15,522 nucleotides of DNA from NCBI GenBank assembly GCA_964409235.1, contig CAYPCN010000024.1:1-15522 (forward strand), written 5' to 3'. This document shows positions 7,358-15,513 of this stretch, piece by piece. This DNA comes from CAINFV01 sp964409235. Lineage in GTDB: Bacteria > Chlamydiota > Chlamydiia > Chlamydiales > FEN-1388. Positions within the stretch are counted from its first letter, which is position 1. Each line of letters starts with the position of its first letter. The notes below the pieces were generated by a model, which saw only the letters and a list, made by a program, of their open reading frames with translations, searched no databases and was not told the origin of the DNA. The position numbers and the translations under genes were made by a program.

Positions 7358-7842
7358 ATCAACTCAGGGACGGCAGCTATAGCTGACAGAACCAGCAGGC
7401 CGTACAACAGAGGTGGAGCAGGCCTATCAAAAACGAGCCACAGGGCGATCAGCGCTTGCAGAGCTGTGGCCATCTTCCCACACCAAAACGACTGCACCAT
7501 CCACGCTCTCCATCGCCCTCGCACGAGCAGGTAGCAGGCAAAGAGCAGCAACGCCCACTCCCTAGAAAACACGAGCAGCACCTGCTGTAAGGACAGCCTC
7601 TCCTCAACCCAGAATACATAGGAAAACGCAATGGCAAGTCCCTTGTCGCCAAGAGGATCGACAATCGTGCCGTACCGCGAAACGACATTCCAGCGCCGTG
7701 CGAGATATCCATCGAAAAAATCGGTGAGGGCAACGGCCAACAAGAAGACGGGTCTCCACTCCTTCGGGCACACCAATACGAATGGGACCGAAAGGAGCCG
7801 CAGCGTACTCAACACATTGGGAATGTACGCGCGAACTGACAT
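7300..7842 (-). CDS. pgsA: CDP-alcohol phosphatidyltransferase, probably phosphatidylglycerophosphate synthase
   Basis: PgsA condenses CDP-diacylglycerol with glycerol-3-phosphate, the first committed step to phosphatidylglycerol, in the inner membrane. The 180-residue protein has several membrane segments and a perfect family signature D-x2-D-G-x2-A-R-x8-G-x3-D-x3-D: D41, D44, G45, A48, R49, G58, D62 and D66. Start ATG at 7842 lies four bases after the dedA stop, so the two are translationally linked; a longer upstream frame (to 7938) would overlap dedA and adds a non-family N-terminus. Its last 19 codons are antisense to the end of the second translocase. The divergent C-terminal tail (VSVTGCSSCSLR) comes from that overlap. 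The substrate could be another alcohol, but chlamydial position beside ntt and sohB matches pgsA_2. Confidence 0.88.
   Translation of the reverse strand: MSVRAYIPNVLSTLRLLSVPFVLVCPKEWRPVFLLAVALTDFFDGYLARRWNVVSRYGTIVDPLGDKGLAIAFSYVFWVEERLSLQQVLLVFSREWALLLFACYLLVRGRWRAWMVQSFWCGKMATALQALIALWLVFDRPAPPLLYGLLVLSAIAAVPELIYRSAAPVSVTGCSSCSLR
7374..7385. repeat. 12-bp perfect palindrome just past the second translocase stop
   Basis: CAGCTATAGCTG is a perfect palindrome 17 bases after the translocase stop and inside the pgsA 3' region. With no loop and no following T-run it is not a typical terminator. Confidence 0.3.
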
Positions 7843-7846
7843 ATTG

Positions 7847-8473
7847 CTACACTTCTGATTTTGCCGGCCCTTCTCTGACCAGGCGTGCCCAGGCAATCGA
7901 TGCGATGACGCTGAAGAGAACCACGCACAACGCCACATATCCTATCGATGAAAGAAAATGATGCAGCTTATCGTAGTTTTCTCCGGCTCGAAATGCGAGG
8001 AAAAAAACGATCGAGGAAAAGAGCAAGCAGCTCACGCCATCGCCAAGCAAAAAACGCCCAAAGGCCATTTTGCCAGCGCCAGCAGCCATAAACACGCTAT
8101 TTCGGACCCCAAAGGGGATCATCCTGCCAATGAAAAGCGTCAGCAATCCATAGCGGCGGAAAAATCGCTCCACGGTATCCCGGCGCTCGACAGAGAGCGT
8201 TTTCCGACAGATGGCGAACTGTGCCAGCTTAGTGCCAAGAAGCCGTCCAATCCAATAGGCAATCCAATCAGAAAGGTACGATCCCAAAAATACCGCGATA
8301 AACAACGGGATTGTCTTCTCAGGGATCACCGTGCTGGCAACAACACCGCTGACAATGACAAGGAGATCTTCACTGATTGGAAAGCTGAACCCCGCTAAGA
8401 GCAACAGGCCAAAGACAACAAAAGGAGCGTGGTCGGCATGGAGAGACAACCACTGTGTCATTGACTCAATCAT
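7847..8473 (-). CDS. DedA/VTT-family inner-membrane protein
   Basis: DedA proteins act in membrane lipid homeostasis; some members flip polyprenyl-phosphate or phospholipids, driven by the proton gradient. The 208-residue product has hydrophobic segments near 18-30, 36-50, 56-75, 110-120, 145-165 and 180-200. Family features are FPISEDLLVI (31-40, with acidic E35 and D36), D69 in a second hydrophobic stretch, and FIGRMIPFGVRN (114-125) carrying the two expected arginines R117 and R124. I chose ATG at 8473; an open frame continues upstream to 8563 and includes an alternative MGFVLY start, but that region holds a good promoter, so the shorter start fits better. It is the first gene of a dedA-pgsA pair and is divergent from the MscS-type gene. 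Confidence 0.88.
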   Translation of the reverse strand: MIESMTQWLSLHADHAPFVVFGLLLLAGFSFPISEDLLVIVSGVVASTVIPEKTIPLFIAVFLGSYLSDWIAYWIGRLLGTKLAQFAICRKTLSVERRDTVERFFRRYGLLTLFIGRMIPFGVRNSVFMAAGAGKMAFGRFLLGDGVSCLLFSSIVFFLAFRAGENYDKLHHFLSSIGYVALCVVLFSVIASIAWARLVREGPAKSEV

Positions 8474-8513
8474 AACAGAGATCTCTATGAGCAAAAAATA
8501 AAGAACAAAACCC

Positions 8514-8543
8514 ATTATATCACAAAGATCCTCTTTAAAACAA
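8514..8543 (-). promoter_or_regulatory. Probable dedA-pgsA promoter
   Basis: On the minus strand TTGTTT (8538-8543) and TATAAT (8514-8519) are 18 bases apart, giving a start at about 8507 and a leader of about 34 bases. The spacer contains an inverted repeat, AAAGA-N3-TCTTT (8524-8536). A 10-bp palindrome, AGAGATCTCT (8477-8486), lies just before the dedA ATG. Confidence 0.5.
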
Positions 8544-8614
8544 AGGTAGTCAAAATTTTGCAACTATGCTTGCGTCTTTTTCTCAAGACACGTACTGTTG
8601 GGAGAGTACTGTAC

Positions 8615-9718
8615 ATGTTCGCGATTCCAGAGCGGAGTGTTTGGAGAATGAGTGGTATACACAGTCTGTTCTTGTGGAACCCTATCAATCTTATTGATGG
8701 CGAAGCCTATTGGGTTGCCTGGGGAGTCATCTACATCACCACGGCACTCCTCCTTTCAAAGGTCCTTGGGATAGCCCTGCGCCACGGAAATAAAAAATTC
8801 GACACGTCCTCGTTTTATGTTTTTTCTACCGCTCTGTACACGCCCGCCATTGCCTTTATCTGGTATCTCGCGGCCCTGTATAGCATCGATCTCGTCACGG
8901 ATGCATTTTTCTCACAGGCTCGCCCACGCCTCTGGGCGATCCTTCTCAACGGCGGCGGCGTTATCACCCTAGGGTGGTTTCTGTTCCGCCTAAAAAACTT
9001 GTTCATCGCCCATGCCCTTGAGACGCGTCGGGAGGAGGGGAAGGCTGCAGATGCCCATTCAATACAGGCTATTTCCAAGCTGTTCACCGTCGTTATCGGC
9101 GTTATCATCGTCATTCTTCTCAACGACTTCACGGGAATGAATCTGACGGCGCTCCTCGCCTTTGGAGGTGTCGGCGGCTTGGCACTCGCCTTTGCATCCC
9201 AAGAAATTGTCTCCAATTTCTTCGGCGGCTTTATGGTTCATATGACGCGGTCCTTCCTGATCGGCGAAGAGCTGGCGCTGCCCTCCCTGAATATTGCCGG
9301 CATTGTCGAGGAAATCGGCTGGTATCAAACGCGAATCCGGCCAGCGTCCAAAGAAGCCGTCTACATTCCCAATTCTCTCTTTTCCAAGGCTCTGCTGATT
9401 AACAAAACGAGGGTCTCGCACCGCCTGTTTAACGAGACGATCTGGCTCGAGATACAGCCTGCTGCTTCACTCAACCTCATCACCCGAGAGGTGGACCTCT
9501 ACATGGCCAAGCACCCTCGGTTCGATCATACGCAGTGGAGTGGCTGTCGAATCGAATCGATCGGGCCCTCTTCATCCATTGTCGTTGCAGGGCTTATGCA
9601 ATCGATGACACTTCAAGAATTTTATCGGATTCGAGGGGATATCTTGCTGAACCTTACAGGCATTATCACCTCTCATGGAGGCACCATTACCCATTCGCCT
9701 ACCGTGATTAAATCTTAG
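8615..9718 (+). CDS. MscS-family small-conductance mechanosensitive channel
   Basis: MscS channels open under membrane tension to release solutes after osmotic downshock. The 367-residue product has membrane segments near 33-53, 70-90, 107-127 and 155-170, then a glycine/alanine-rich pore helix (about 178-200, AFGGVGGLALAFASQEIVSN) followed by NFFGGFMVHMTRSFLIGEEL and a beta domain (228-265, ending in VYIPNSLFSKALLINKTR). The C-terminal 100 residues match the alpha/beta cytoplasmic vestibule. ATG at 8615 has GGAGAG eight bases upstream. A TTG at 8558 would extend into the dedA promoter, and ATG 8648 is another possibility. Its stop at 9716-9718 overlaps the AGGAG of the next gene, so it leads an operon with sppA, polA and coaE. 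C. trachomatis does not, to my recollection, have this gene at this site. Confidence 0.85.
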   Translation: MFAIPERSVWRMSGIHSLFLWNPINLIDGEAYWVAWGVIYITTALLLSKVLGIALRHGNKKFDTSSFYVFSTALYTPAIAFIWYLAALYSIDLVTDAFFSQARPRLWAILLNGGGVITLGWFLFRLKNLFIAHALETRREEGKAADAHSIQAISKLFTVVIGVIIVILLNDFTGMNLTALLAFGGVGGLALAFASQEIVSNFFGGFMVHMTRSFLIGEELALPSLNIAGIVEEIGWYQTRIRPASKEAVYIPNSLFSKALLINKTRVSHRLFNETIWLEIQPAASLNLITREVDLYMAKHPRFDHTQWSGCRIESIGPSSSIVVAGLMQSMTLQEFYRIRGDILLNLTGIITSHGGTITHSPTVIKS

Positions 9719-9726
9719 GAGCGAAT

Positions 9727-10758
9727 ATGTCAGACTCTTTATTCAGAGAAGCTGTTCGAGGATTCTCAACAACATTTTGTAAAATCATCGGGGGAGTGAT
9801 CGCCATCGCTGTGGTGATCATTGGTCTATCTATCCTCTCGTCAACAGGGCCAACGCGGTCGACAACAACCGTTGTCCTCCCAAATCACACATGGACAGCA
9901 AGCTCTTTTTCTCCTTCAACGCCAACGATCCTGAGAATTCCTATCGAAGGGACGATCGGCCTCAATCCTTACACCACAAGAGATCAACTTGCCAACATCC
10001 TTGAAGACCTTCACAAGATCGACCTACGCCCAGGGAGCCTCAGAGCCGTTCTCCTGACCATCAACACTCCAGGGGGCACGTCCGACGATTCTGACGCCAT
10101 GTTTCGCATGATGCTGGATTTCAAGAGACGAGCGAACATCCCCGTCTATGCCTATGTCGACGGCCTGTGTGCCTCTGGCGGCATGCTCGTCGCGCTTTCG
10201 GCAGACAGAATTATTGCGACCACGCCAAGTCTCATTGGCCATGTCGGCGTCATTATGCCCACGGCGTTCAACTTCAGCCAAACCATGGAAACGCTTGGGA
10301 TCCAAGCCAAGACTCTTTCTGCAGGCAAGGACAAAGATGCTCTCAACCCGTTCAGACCGTGGAATCCAGACGAAGGAGCCTCGTTGCAGCACGTCATCAA
10401 CGCCTATTACGATCGATTCGTCCACCTCGTTGCCACGCACCGCCCACGCATCACCGAAGATCAACTACGCGAGCAAGGAGCGCAGATCTACCCTGCCGCT
10501 GAAGCGCTCGAACTTGGATATGTTGATCAAATTAACGACTCCTATCTCGATGTATTAGAAGACATCGCATCCAAGTTGGACATTGTCAACAATTATCAGG
10601 TCATCGAATTGAAACCAGAATTCTCCCTATCAGAAATCCTCGGAGCCTCGTCGTCAAATCTTCTCAAGGGAACGGTACACCATTACCTCAGAACTCCTGG
10701 AGATACTCCCCCAGAGCTGGCAAATAAAGCACTGTACCTCTACCATCCAGACCGATGA
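9727..10758 (+). CDS. sppA: SppA/SohB-family membrane serine protease (signal peptide peptidase)
   Basis: These proteases degrade cleaved signal peptides and membrane protein fragments using a Ser-Lys dyad. The 343-residue product has one N-terminal membrane anchor (about 18-39) and an S49 peptidase domain. INTPGGTSDDSDAMF (112-126) lines the oxyanion area, GLCASGGMLVALSADRI carries the nucleophile S150, and SAGKDKDALNPF carries the likely general base K201. It is a short, single-domain form like the chlamydial SohB (CT494), not the long duplicated E. coli SppA. AGGAG (9717-9721) is five bases before the ATG. The gap from the mscS-type stop is 8 bases, and the stop overlaps the ATG of polA in ATGA, giving a tightly coupled operon. 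Confidence 0.93.
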   Translation: MSDSLFREAVRGFSTTFCKIIGGVIAIAVVIIGLSILSSTGPTRSTTTVVLPNHTWTASSFSPSTPTILRIPIEGTIGLNPYTTRDQLANILEDLHKIDLRPGSLRAVLLTINTPGGTSDDSDAMFRMMLDFKRRANIPVYAYVDGLCASGGMLVALSADRIIATTPSLIGHVGVIMPTAFNFSQTMETLGIQAKTLSAGKDKDALNPFRPWNPDEGASLQHVINAYYDRFVHLVATHRPRITEDQLREQGAQIYPAAEALELGYVDQINDSYLDVLEDIASKLDIVNNYQVIELKPEFSLSEILGASSSNLLKGTVHHYLRTPGDTPPELANKALYLYHPDR

Positions 10759-13451
10759 TTGAGAGAGCCTCATCGCTGGAGGGTATTGTGCCTGACGAGG
10801 AGTCGTTGCTTATTATTGACGCTTCTGGACTGCTGTACCGTAGTTTCTTTGCTCTTCCGCCGCTGACATCTCCCTCTGGAGAGCCGACAGGTGCTTTGTT
10901 TGGGTTTATCCGATCCATTCTCAAGGTCCATCACAATGTCGCTCCTCGGTTTGTCGTCGCTGTCTTCGATGGTCCAGACAATAAAAAATCGCGTCTTGCC
11001 ATCTACCCAGAGTATAAGGCCACCCGTAAGCCAACCCCACCAGAGCTAGTTCTCCAGATCCAAGAGGCTAAGAAATTTTGCGCTTTGTGGGGAATTCCCG
11101 ACCTGTGTGTCCCTGGCGTCGAGGCCGACGACACAATCGCATCTGTCGTCCGCTGGGCCCAATCGGCGTCGATACAGACGATCTTCGTCTGTACGGCTGA
11201 CAAAGACCTCGCTCAGCTTATCACTCCTCATGTCAAGCTGATCAACCCTGCCAAAGATGATGCCATCATCGACGAGGAGGCGGTGCAAGCAGATCTTGGA
11301 CTCATGCCCTCCCAGCTTCGGGACTACTATGCCCTGGTCGGAGACACCTCTGACAACGTCCCAGGAATAGAGGGAATAGGGCCGAAGACAGCGCGCGACC
11401 TTTTGACAACGTGGAAGAGCCTCGATACCCTCCTTGTCCATGCCCATGAGATTCCTGGAAAAAAGGGGGAACGGCTGCAAAGTGGCAAGGAAATGGCCCT
11501 GCTCAGCCGCACGCTTGTCACCCTCGACAATACAGTACCAGTCCCTTATGATCGATCGTGGTACGTTCACAAGCCAAGCGACTATACAGCTCTTCGCACG
11601 CTGTTCCAGGACAAGGGCTTCAAAACGCTCGAACCTCTTCTCTCCTCTCCCAATCCGTCATCGGAGCTGGCCCCTTGCACCCACGAAATCATCAGCTCTC
11701 CGGCACAGTTTGAGCAGTTCCTCGATTGGCTGCGGCAACACAGGAGCGTGGCCATTGACTGCGAAACGACGAGTCTCGATGAATACAGTGCCGAGCTCGT
11801 CGGCATTGGCATAGCGGCCACGCCCTATCACGTATACTACATAGATTGCCGCACAACGCTCTCTGCAACAGATGTCGTGGCAGCGCTGAACAAGATATTC
11901 CATGAGCAGCATATTGCCCTCACTGGCCACAACATCAAATACGACCTTCACGTCTTGAACCGCTACGGCCTCGCGATACCAGAACTCGACTTCGACACGC
12001 TGATTGCCTCATGGCTTCTCAATGCCCATGAGAGAAGCCACAACCTCGACGACCTCTCGCGGCGCCATTTCAACAAAGAAAAGATCCCCGTTGAATCACT
12101 CATTGGGAAGGGGAGGACAGCTCGCACCATGGCCGATGCTCCTGTCGATGCCGTGGCCCGCTACTGCGCCGAAGACGTAGAGTACACCCTTCGTCTCAAA
12201 GAAGTCTTTGCATCGCAGCTCAAAGAGACGGGGATGAGCGACCTGTTGTACCACCTTGAAATGCCCCTGATCCCCGTTTTGTTTAGGATGGAAAATTGGG
12301 GGGTGTACATCAACACCGATCGTCTCATGGCGTTGAAGACTCACATCGACGCCTCTCTTGCTTCGAAGGAACAAGAGATCTACGCCATGGCTGGTAGGAC
12401 GTTTAATATTAACTCGCCCAAACAGCTCAGCGACGTTCTGTTCCACGACCTCAAGCTTCCTAAGCAGCGCAAAGGGAAGCAGCACATGTCCACACGTGCC
12501 GATGTCATGGAGGAGCTGTCGCTATTGCATCCCATTGCGCAGAAAATTCTCGAATACCGCCAATGCGAGAAACTGCGGTCTACCTATCTCGAGACTCTGC
12601 CAAAGCAGATTCGCTCTGACGGGCGGGTTCACTGTCACTTTGTGCAATCTGGCACCGCTACAGGACGCCTCTCATGCCAAGATCCCAACCTCCAAAACAT
12701 CCCCGTCAGAACTGAACTCGGCAAAGAAATACGCGCTGCCTTTGGTCCGCAGTATCCTGGGTGGGTGTACATTTCTGCCGACTATTCGCAGATAGAACTC
12801 CGCATTCTCGCCCATCTCAGTCAGGATCCCGTCCTCGTCAAATCCTTCAAGGAAAACCTCGACATTCATGCCATGACAGCGTCAGAGCTCTTCTCCGTCC
12901 CTCTCGACCAGGTGACTGAGGAGATGCGTCGTCGCGCTAAAATTGTGAATTTCGGCGTGATTTATGGCCAACAGGCATTTGGCCTTGCGAAAGAACTGCG
13001 CATTTCCAACAAAGAAGCGCAGCAGTTTATCGATTTCTACTTCTCCAGGTATAAGAACGTACGAGCCATCTTAGACGAGGCAAAAAATAAAGCCCACAAG
13101 ACCGGGATGGCCGAGACGTTAACAGGACGCCGGCGTCTTCTCCCCGATATCAATCACCACGATTTCATCGTTCGTTCAACGCAGGAACGGCTGGCCATCA
13201 ACACCCCTTTCCAAGGGACGGCAGCAGACATGATTAAAAAAGCCATGATTTCCCTTGACCAATGGCTGGCACAGCATCACATGCGCACCAAGATGGTCCT
13301 CCAGATCCACGATGAATTGCTCTTTGAAGCGCCAGAATCAGAAGTCGATCTTCTCCTTCCCACCATCCGCTCAATGATGGAATCAGTCATGGAACTCAGC
13401 GTCCCCCTTCGAGTAGAGATCAGCATTGGAAAAAATTGGAAAGAATGTTAG
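10755..13451 (+). CDS. polA: DNA polymerase I
   Basis: Pol I removes RNA primers and fills gaps in replication and repair. The 898-residue protein (counted from ATG 10755) has all three domains. The 5'-3' exonuclease spans about 15-300 (LLIIDASGLLYRSFFA, EADDTIA, GDTSDNVPGIEGIGPKTA). The 3'-5' proofreading domain spans about 315-500 and looks intact: D335 and E337 in IDCETTSLD, TGHNIKYDLH, and YCAEDVEYTL. The polymerase domain follows with motif A (SADYSQIELRILAHLS, D676), motif B (RRRAKIVNFGVIYG, K729) and motif C (IHDELLFEA, H852, D853, E854). The ATG overlaps the sppA stop by four bases and has no Shine-Dalgarno, whereas an in-frame GTG at 10788 has GGAGGG four bases upstream and would give the N-terminal length usual for the family. 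Either start leaves the enzyme whole. Confidence 0.97.
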   Translation: MIERASSLEGIVPDEESLLIIDASGLLYRSFFALPPLTSPSGEPTGALFGFIRSILKVHHNVAPRFVVAVFDGPDNKKSRLAIYPEYKATRKPTPPELVLQIQEAKKFCALWGIPDLCVPGVEADDTIASVVRWAQSASIQTIFVCTADKDLAQLITPHVKLINPAKDDAIIDEEAVQADLGLMPSQLRDYYALVGDTSDNVPGIEGIGPKTARDLLTTWKSLDTLLVHAHEIPGKKGERLQSGKEMALLSRTLVTLDNTVPVPYDRSWYVHKPSDYTALRTLFQDKGFKTLEPLLSSPNPSSELAPCTHEIISSPAQFEQFLDWLRQHRSVAIDCETTSLDEYSAELVGIGIAATPYHVYYIDCRTTLSATDVVAALNKIFHEQHIALTGHNIKYDLHVLNRYGLAIPELDFDTLIASWLLNAHERSHNLDDLSRRHFNKEKIPVESLIGKGRTARTMADAPVDAVARYCAEDVEYTLRLKEVFASQLKETGMSDLLYHLEMPLIPVLFRMENWGVYINTDRLMALKTHIDASLASKEQEIYAMAGRTFNINSPKQLSDVLFHDLKLPKQRKGKQHMSTRADVMEELSLLHPIAQKILEYRQCEKLRSTYLETLPKQIRSDGRVHCHFVQSGTATGRLSCQDPNLQNIPVRTELGKEIRAAFGPQYPGWVYISADYSQIELRILAHLSQDPVLVKSFKENLDIHAMTASELFSVPLDQVTEEMRRRAKIVNFGVIYGQQAFGLAKELRISNKEAQQFIDFYFSRYKNVRAILDEAKNKAHKTGMAETLTGRRRLLPDINHHDFIVRSTQERLAINTPFQGTAADMIKKAMISLDQWLAQHHMRTKMVLQIHDELLFEAPESEVDLLLPTIRSMMESVMELSVPLRVEISIGKNWKEC
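10778..10790 (+). promoter_or_regulatory. Strong ribosome site with GTG, alternative polA start
   Basis: GGAGGG (10778-10783), a four-base spacer and GTG (10788-10790) lie 11 codons into the polA frame. A product beginning here has nine residues before the first exonuclease strand (LIIDASG), close to other Pol I proteins. Confidence 0.5.
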
Positions 13452-14059
13452 TCTTACAAAAAATAGCAGTAACTGGCTCCCTTGCTTCGGGCAAATCCAC
13501 TGTTTGCCGGCTCTTTGGGCAATGGGGAGCGTATGTTGTCAATGCTGACCACCTTCTCCATCGTGTTTTCTCAACCGACACTTCTCTCGGGCGTCGCCTT
13601 AGTACGATTTTTGGACCTGCGATTGTTGAAGGGACACAGATTAACCGAGCGGCTGTAGCAGAAATTGTCGCCTCTGAACCAAAGTTGTTGACCGAGTTGG
13701 AAGGAATTTGCCATCCTTATGTCAACCGGGTGATTCGGCGCCACTATCGAAAGGCCTGTCGCGCGGGGAAGTATTGCCTTTTTGTTGCCGAAGTCCCTTT
13801 GCTGTTTGAATCTCGGTTTCCATTATGGCCGTGGTTTGATGCCATTGTCGTTGTCGTTGCCGATAGAGCCACAGCAAAGACTAGGTACTGTCGCGCGGGT
13901 GGACGGGAAGAGCAATTTGATTTTCGAGAAGCACGGCAGATGCCGTTGCCAATAAAAGTGCAGCATGCTGATTATACACTGGTCAATAATGGAACTCTTG
14001 AAGATCTCGAGCATGAGGCAAAGAGCCTTTTCAATCGTATCAACATCTTAACCCCCTAA
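13445..14059 (+). CDS. coaE: Dephospho-CoA kinase
   Basis: CoaE phosphorylates the ribose 3'-hydroxyl of dephospho-CoA with ATP, the last step of coenzyme A synthesis in the cytoplasm. The 204-residue product has the P-loop GSLASGKST (11-19), an ADHLLHRVF segment with the conserved aspartate, ICHPYVNRVIRRHY in the substrate lid region, and VAEVPLLFES, all typical of the family. Length is standard. The ATG at 13445 overlaps the polA stop by 7 bases, and a TTG at 13436 could add three residues. GGAAAG sits immediately before the ATG, slightly too near for a standard site, so initiation may depend on coupling to polA. The order polA-coaE-rho matches what I know for Chlamydia. Confidence 0.95.
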   Translation: MLVLQKIAVTGSLASGKSTVCRLFGQWGAYVVNADHLLHRVFSTDTSLGRRLSTIFGPAIVEGTQINRAAVAEIVASEPKLLTELEGICHPYVNRVIRRHYRKACRAGKYCLFVAEVPLLFESRFPLWPWFDAIVVVVADRATAKTRYCRAGGREEQFDFREARQMPLPIKVQHADYTLVNNGTLEDLEHEAKSLFNRINILTP

Positions 14060-14139
14060 AACCGATACTATTCCTCAATTTCTCGCCACACGGTGCGATG
14101 TATCCTTTTTACAGTAACCAGGAGTCGTAAACCCCACGT

Positions 14140-15513
14140 ATGAATCCAAAAGATACGCAATCCCCCCCCGTCCCCCAAGAAGAATTACAGATTTCTCCTC
14201 AGGAACCGCAGATTCTTCCTCCTCCTCGAGACGTCCCTGGAGAAGAAGTCGCCCCAATCATCACGAGGATCTCTGACCTTCAGAGAATGAACATCGACCA
14301 GCTCAATCACCATGCTAAGCAAATCGGTCTTCGCCATCTTGGGTCTATGACCAAATCGCAGATGGTCTTTGAGATCGTCAAGGTCCTCTCAGAACGCCCA
14401 GGAGAAGCTCTATATGGGGACGGGGTTCTTGAAATCCTTCCTGATGGCTTTGGCTTTTTACGCTCTCCGAACTACAACTATCTACCCTCAGCAGAGGATA
14501 TCTACGTCTCTCCCGCCCAGATCCGCCGCTTTGACCTCAAGAAGGGAGATTCTGTTTCCGGCTCGATACGCCCACCGAAGGATAAGGAAAAATACTTCGC
14601 CCTCATCAAGGTCGACAAGATTAACTTCCAGCCCCCTGAGAAGGCCAAGGAACGCATTCATTTTGAAAACCTCACTCCTCTCTACCCCGCGAAACGCCTC
14701 GTCATGGAGACGGGAAAAGAAAACATCTCAATGCGCGTCGTCGATCTCATCGCTCCTGTGGGCAAAGGACAGCGCGGCCTTATCGTCGCTCCTCCACGCT
14801 CCGGGAAAACGGTGATTCTCCAACAGATCGCCAATTCGATTGCCACTAATAACCCAGAGTGCGTTCTCATGGTCTTGCTCATTGACGAGCGGCCTGAAGA
14901 GGTGACGGAGATGCAGCGCTTGGTCAAAGGGGAAGTCATCGCCTCCACATTCGATGAGCCTCCGGAACGCCACGTCCAAGTGGCTGAGATGGCCATTGAA
15001 AAAGCCCGCCGCCTTGTTGAACATGGTCGCGACGTCGTCATCCTCCTCGACTCGATCACGCGCCTCGCACGCGCCTATAATGCTGTCCAGCCGCACTCGG
15101 GGAAAATCCTCTCCGGCGGTATCGATGCCAACGCCCTGCATAAGCCCAAGAGGTTCTTTGGATCAGCGCGAAACATCGAGCAAGGTGGATCGCTGACGAT
15201 TCTGGCGACGGCGTTGATCGACACTGGCTCGCGCATGGATGAGGTCATCTTTGAAGAGTTTAAAGGAACCGGCAACCTCGAGCTCGTCCTTGACCGTCGG
15301 CTTGCTGATCGCCGTATCTTCCCAGCCGTTGATCCTATTAAGAGCGGAACTCGAAAAGAGGAGCTTCTCTACCATCCAGGAGAACTTGAAAAGATTTACA
15401 TGATGCGCCAGGCTGTCGCCGATTTGTCGACTATTGATGCCATGAATCTTCTCTTAGGGCGTCTCAAAAAAACCAATAGCAACGTCGAATTCTTACTCGG
15501 GATGAAGGACTAG
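14140..15513 (+). CDS. rho: Transcription termination factor Rho
   Basis: Rho is a hexameric RNA-dependent ATPase helicase that ends untranslated transcripts. The 457-residue protein has a non-conserved, proline/glutamine-rich N-terminal stretch (1-49). Then come the N-terminal helical domain (from M50, which lines up with the start of E. coli Rho), a cold-shock-like RNA-binding fold (about 85-165, GDGVLEILPDGFGFLR), and the ATPase core: Walker A VAPPRSGKT, DERPEEV, Walker B VVILLDSITRLARAYN, the Q-loop LSGGIDANALHKPKRFFGSA and the arginine finger region DRRLADRRIF. No insertion is seen in the RNA-binding or ATPase parts. ATG 14140 is the first in-frame start after a stop at 14128-14130; the nearest AGGAG (about 14121-14125) is 14 bases away, so initiation is not standard. 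It lies 80 bases after coaE and may have its own promoter. Confidence 0.97.
   Translation: MNPKDTQSPPVPQEELQISPQEPQILPPPRDVPGEEVAPIITRISDLQRMNIDQLNHHAKQIGLRHLGSMTKSQMVFEIVKVLSERPGEALYGDGVLEILPDGFGFLRSPNYNYLPSAEDIYVSPAQIRRFDLKKGDSVSGSIRPPKDKEKYFALIKVDKINFQPPEKAKERIHFENLTPLYPAKRLVMETGKENISMRVVDLIAPVGKGQRGLIVAPPRSGKTVILQQIANSIATNNPECVLMVLLIDERPEEVTEMQRLVKGEVIASTFDEPPERHVQVAEMAIEKARRLVEHGRDVVILLDSITRLARAYNAVQPHSGKILSGGIDANALHKPKRFFGSARNIEQGGSLTILATALIDTGSRMDEVIFEEFKGTGNLELVLDRRLADRRIFPAVDPIKSGTRKEELLYHPGELEKIYMMRQAVADLSTIDAMNLLLGRLKKTNSNVEFLLGMKD
14162..14169 (+). repeat. Run of eight C in codons 8-10 of rho
   Basis: A C8 tract sits near the 5' end of rho and is followed after two bases by C5. 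Slippage here would shift the frame of the N-terminal extension only, if translation can also begin at the ATG at 14287. Confidence 0.9.

Noticed and set aside
6544..7386. 280-residue plus-strand frame inside the second translocase
   Set aside because: It is a shifted shadow rich in His, Arg and Ser, with the translocase motifs intact in the true frame.
7958..8398. 146-residue plus-strand frame opposite dedA
   Set aside because: It is highly polar, has no motif, and is antisense to a convincing membrane protein gene.
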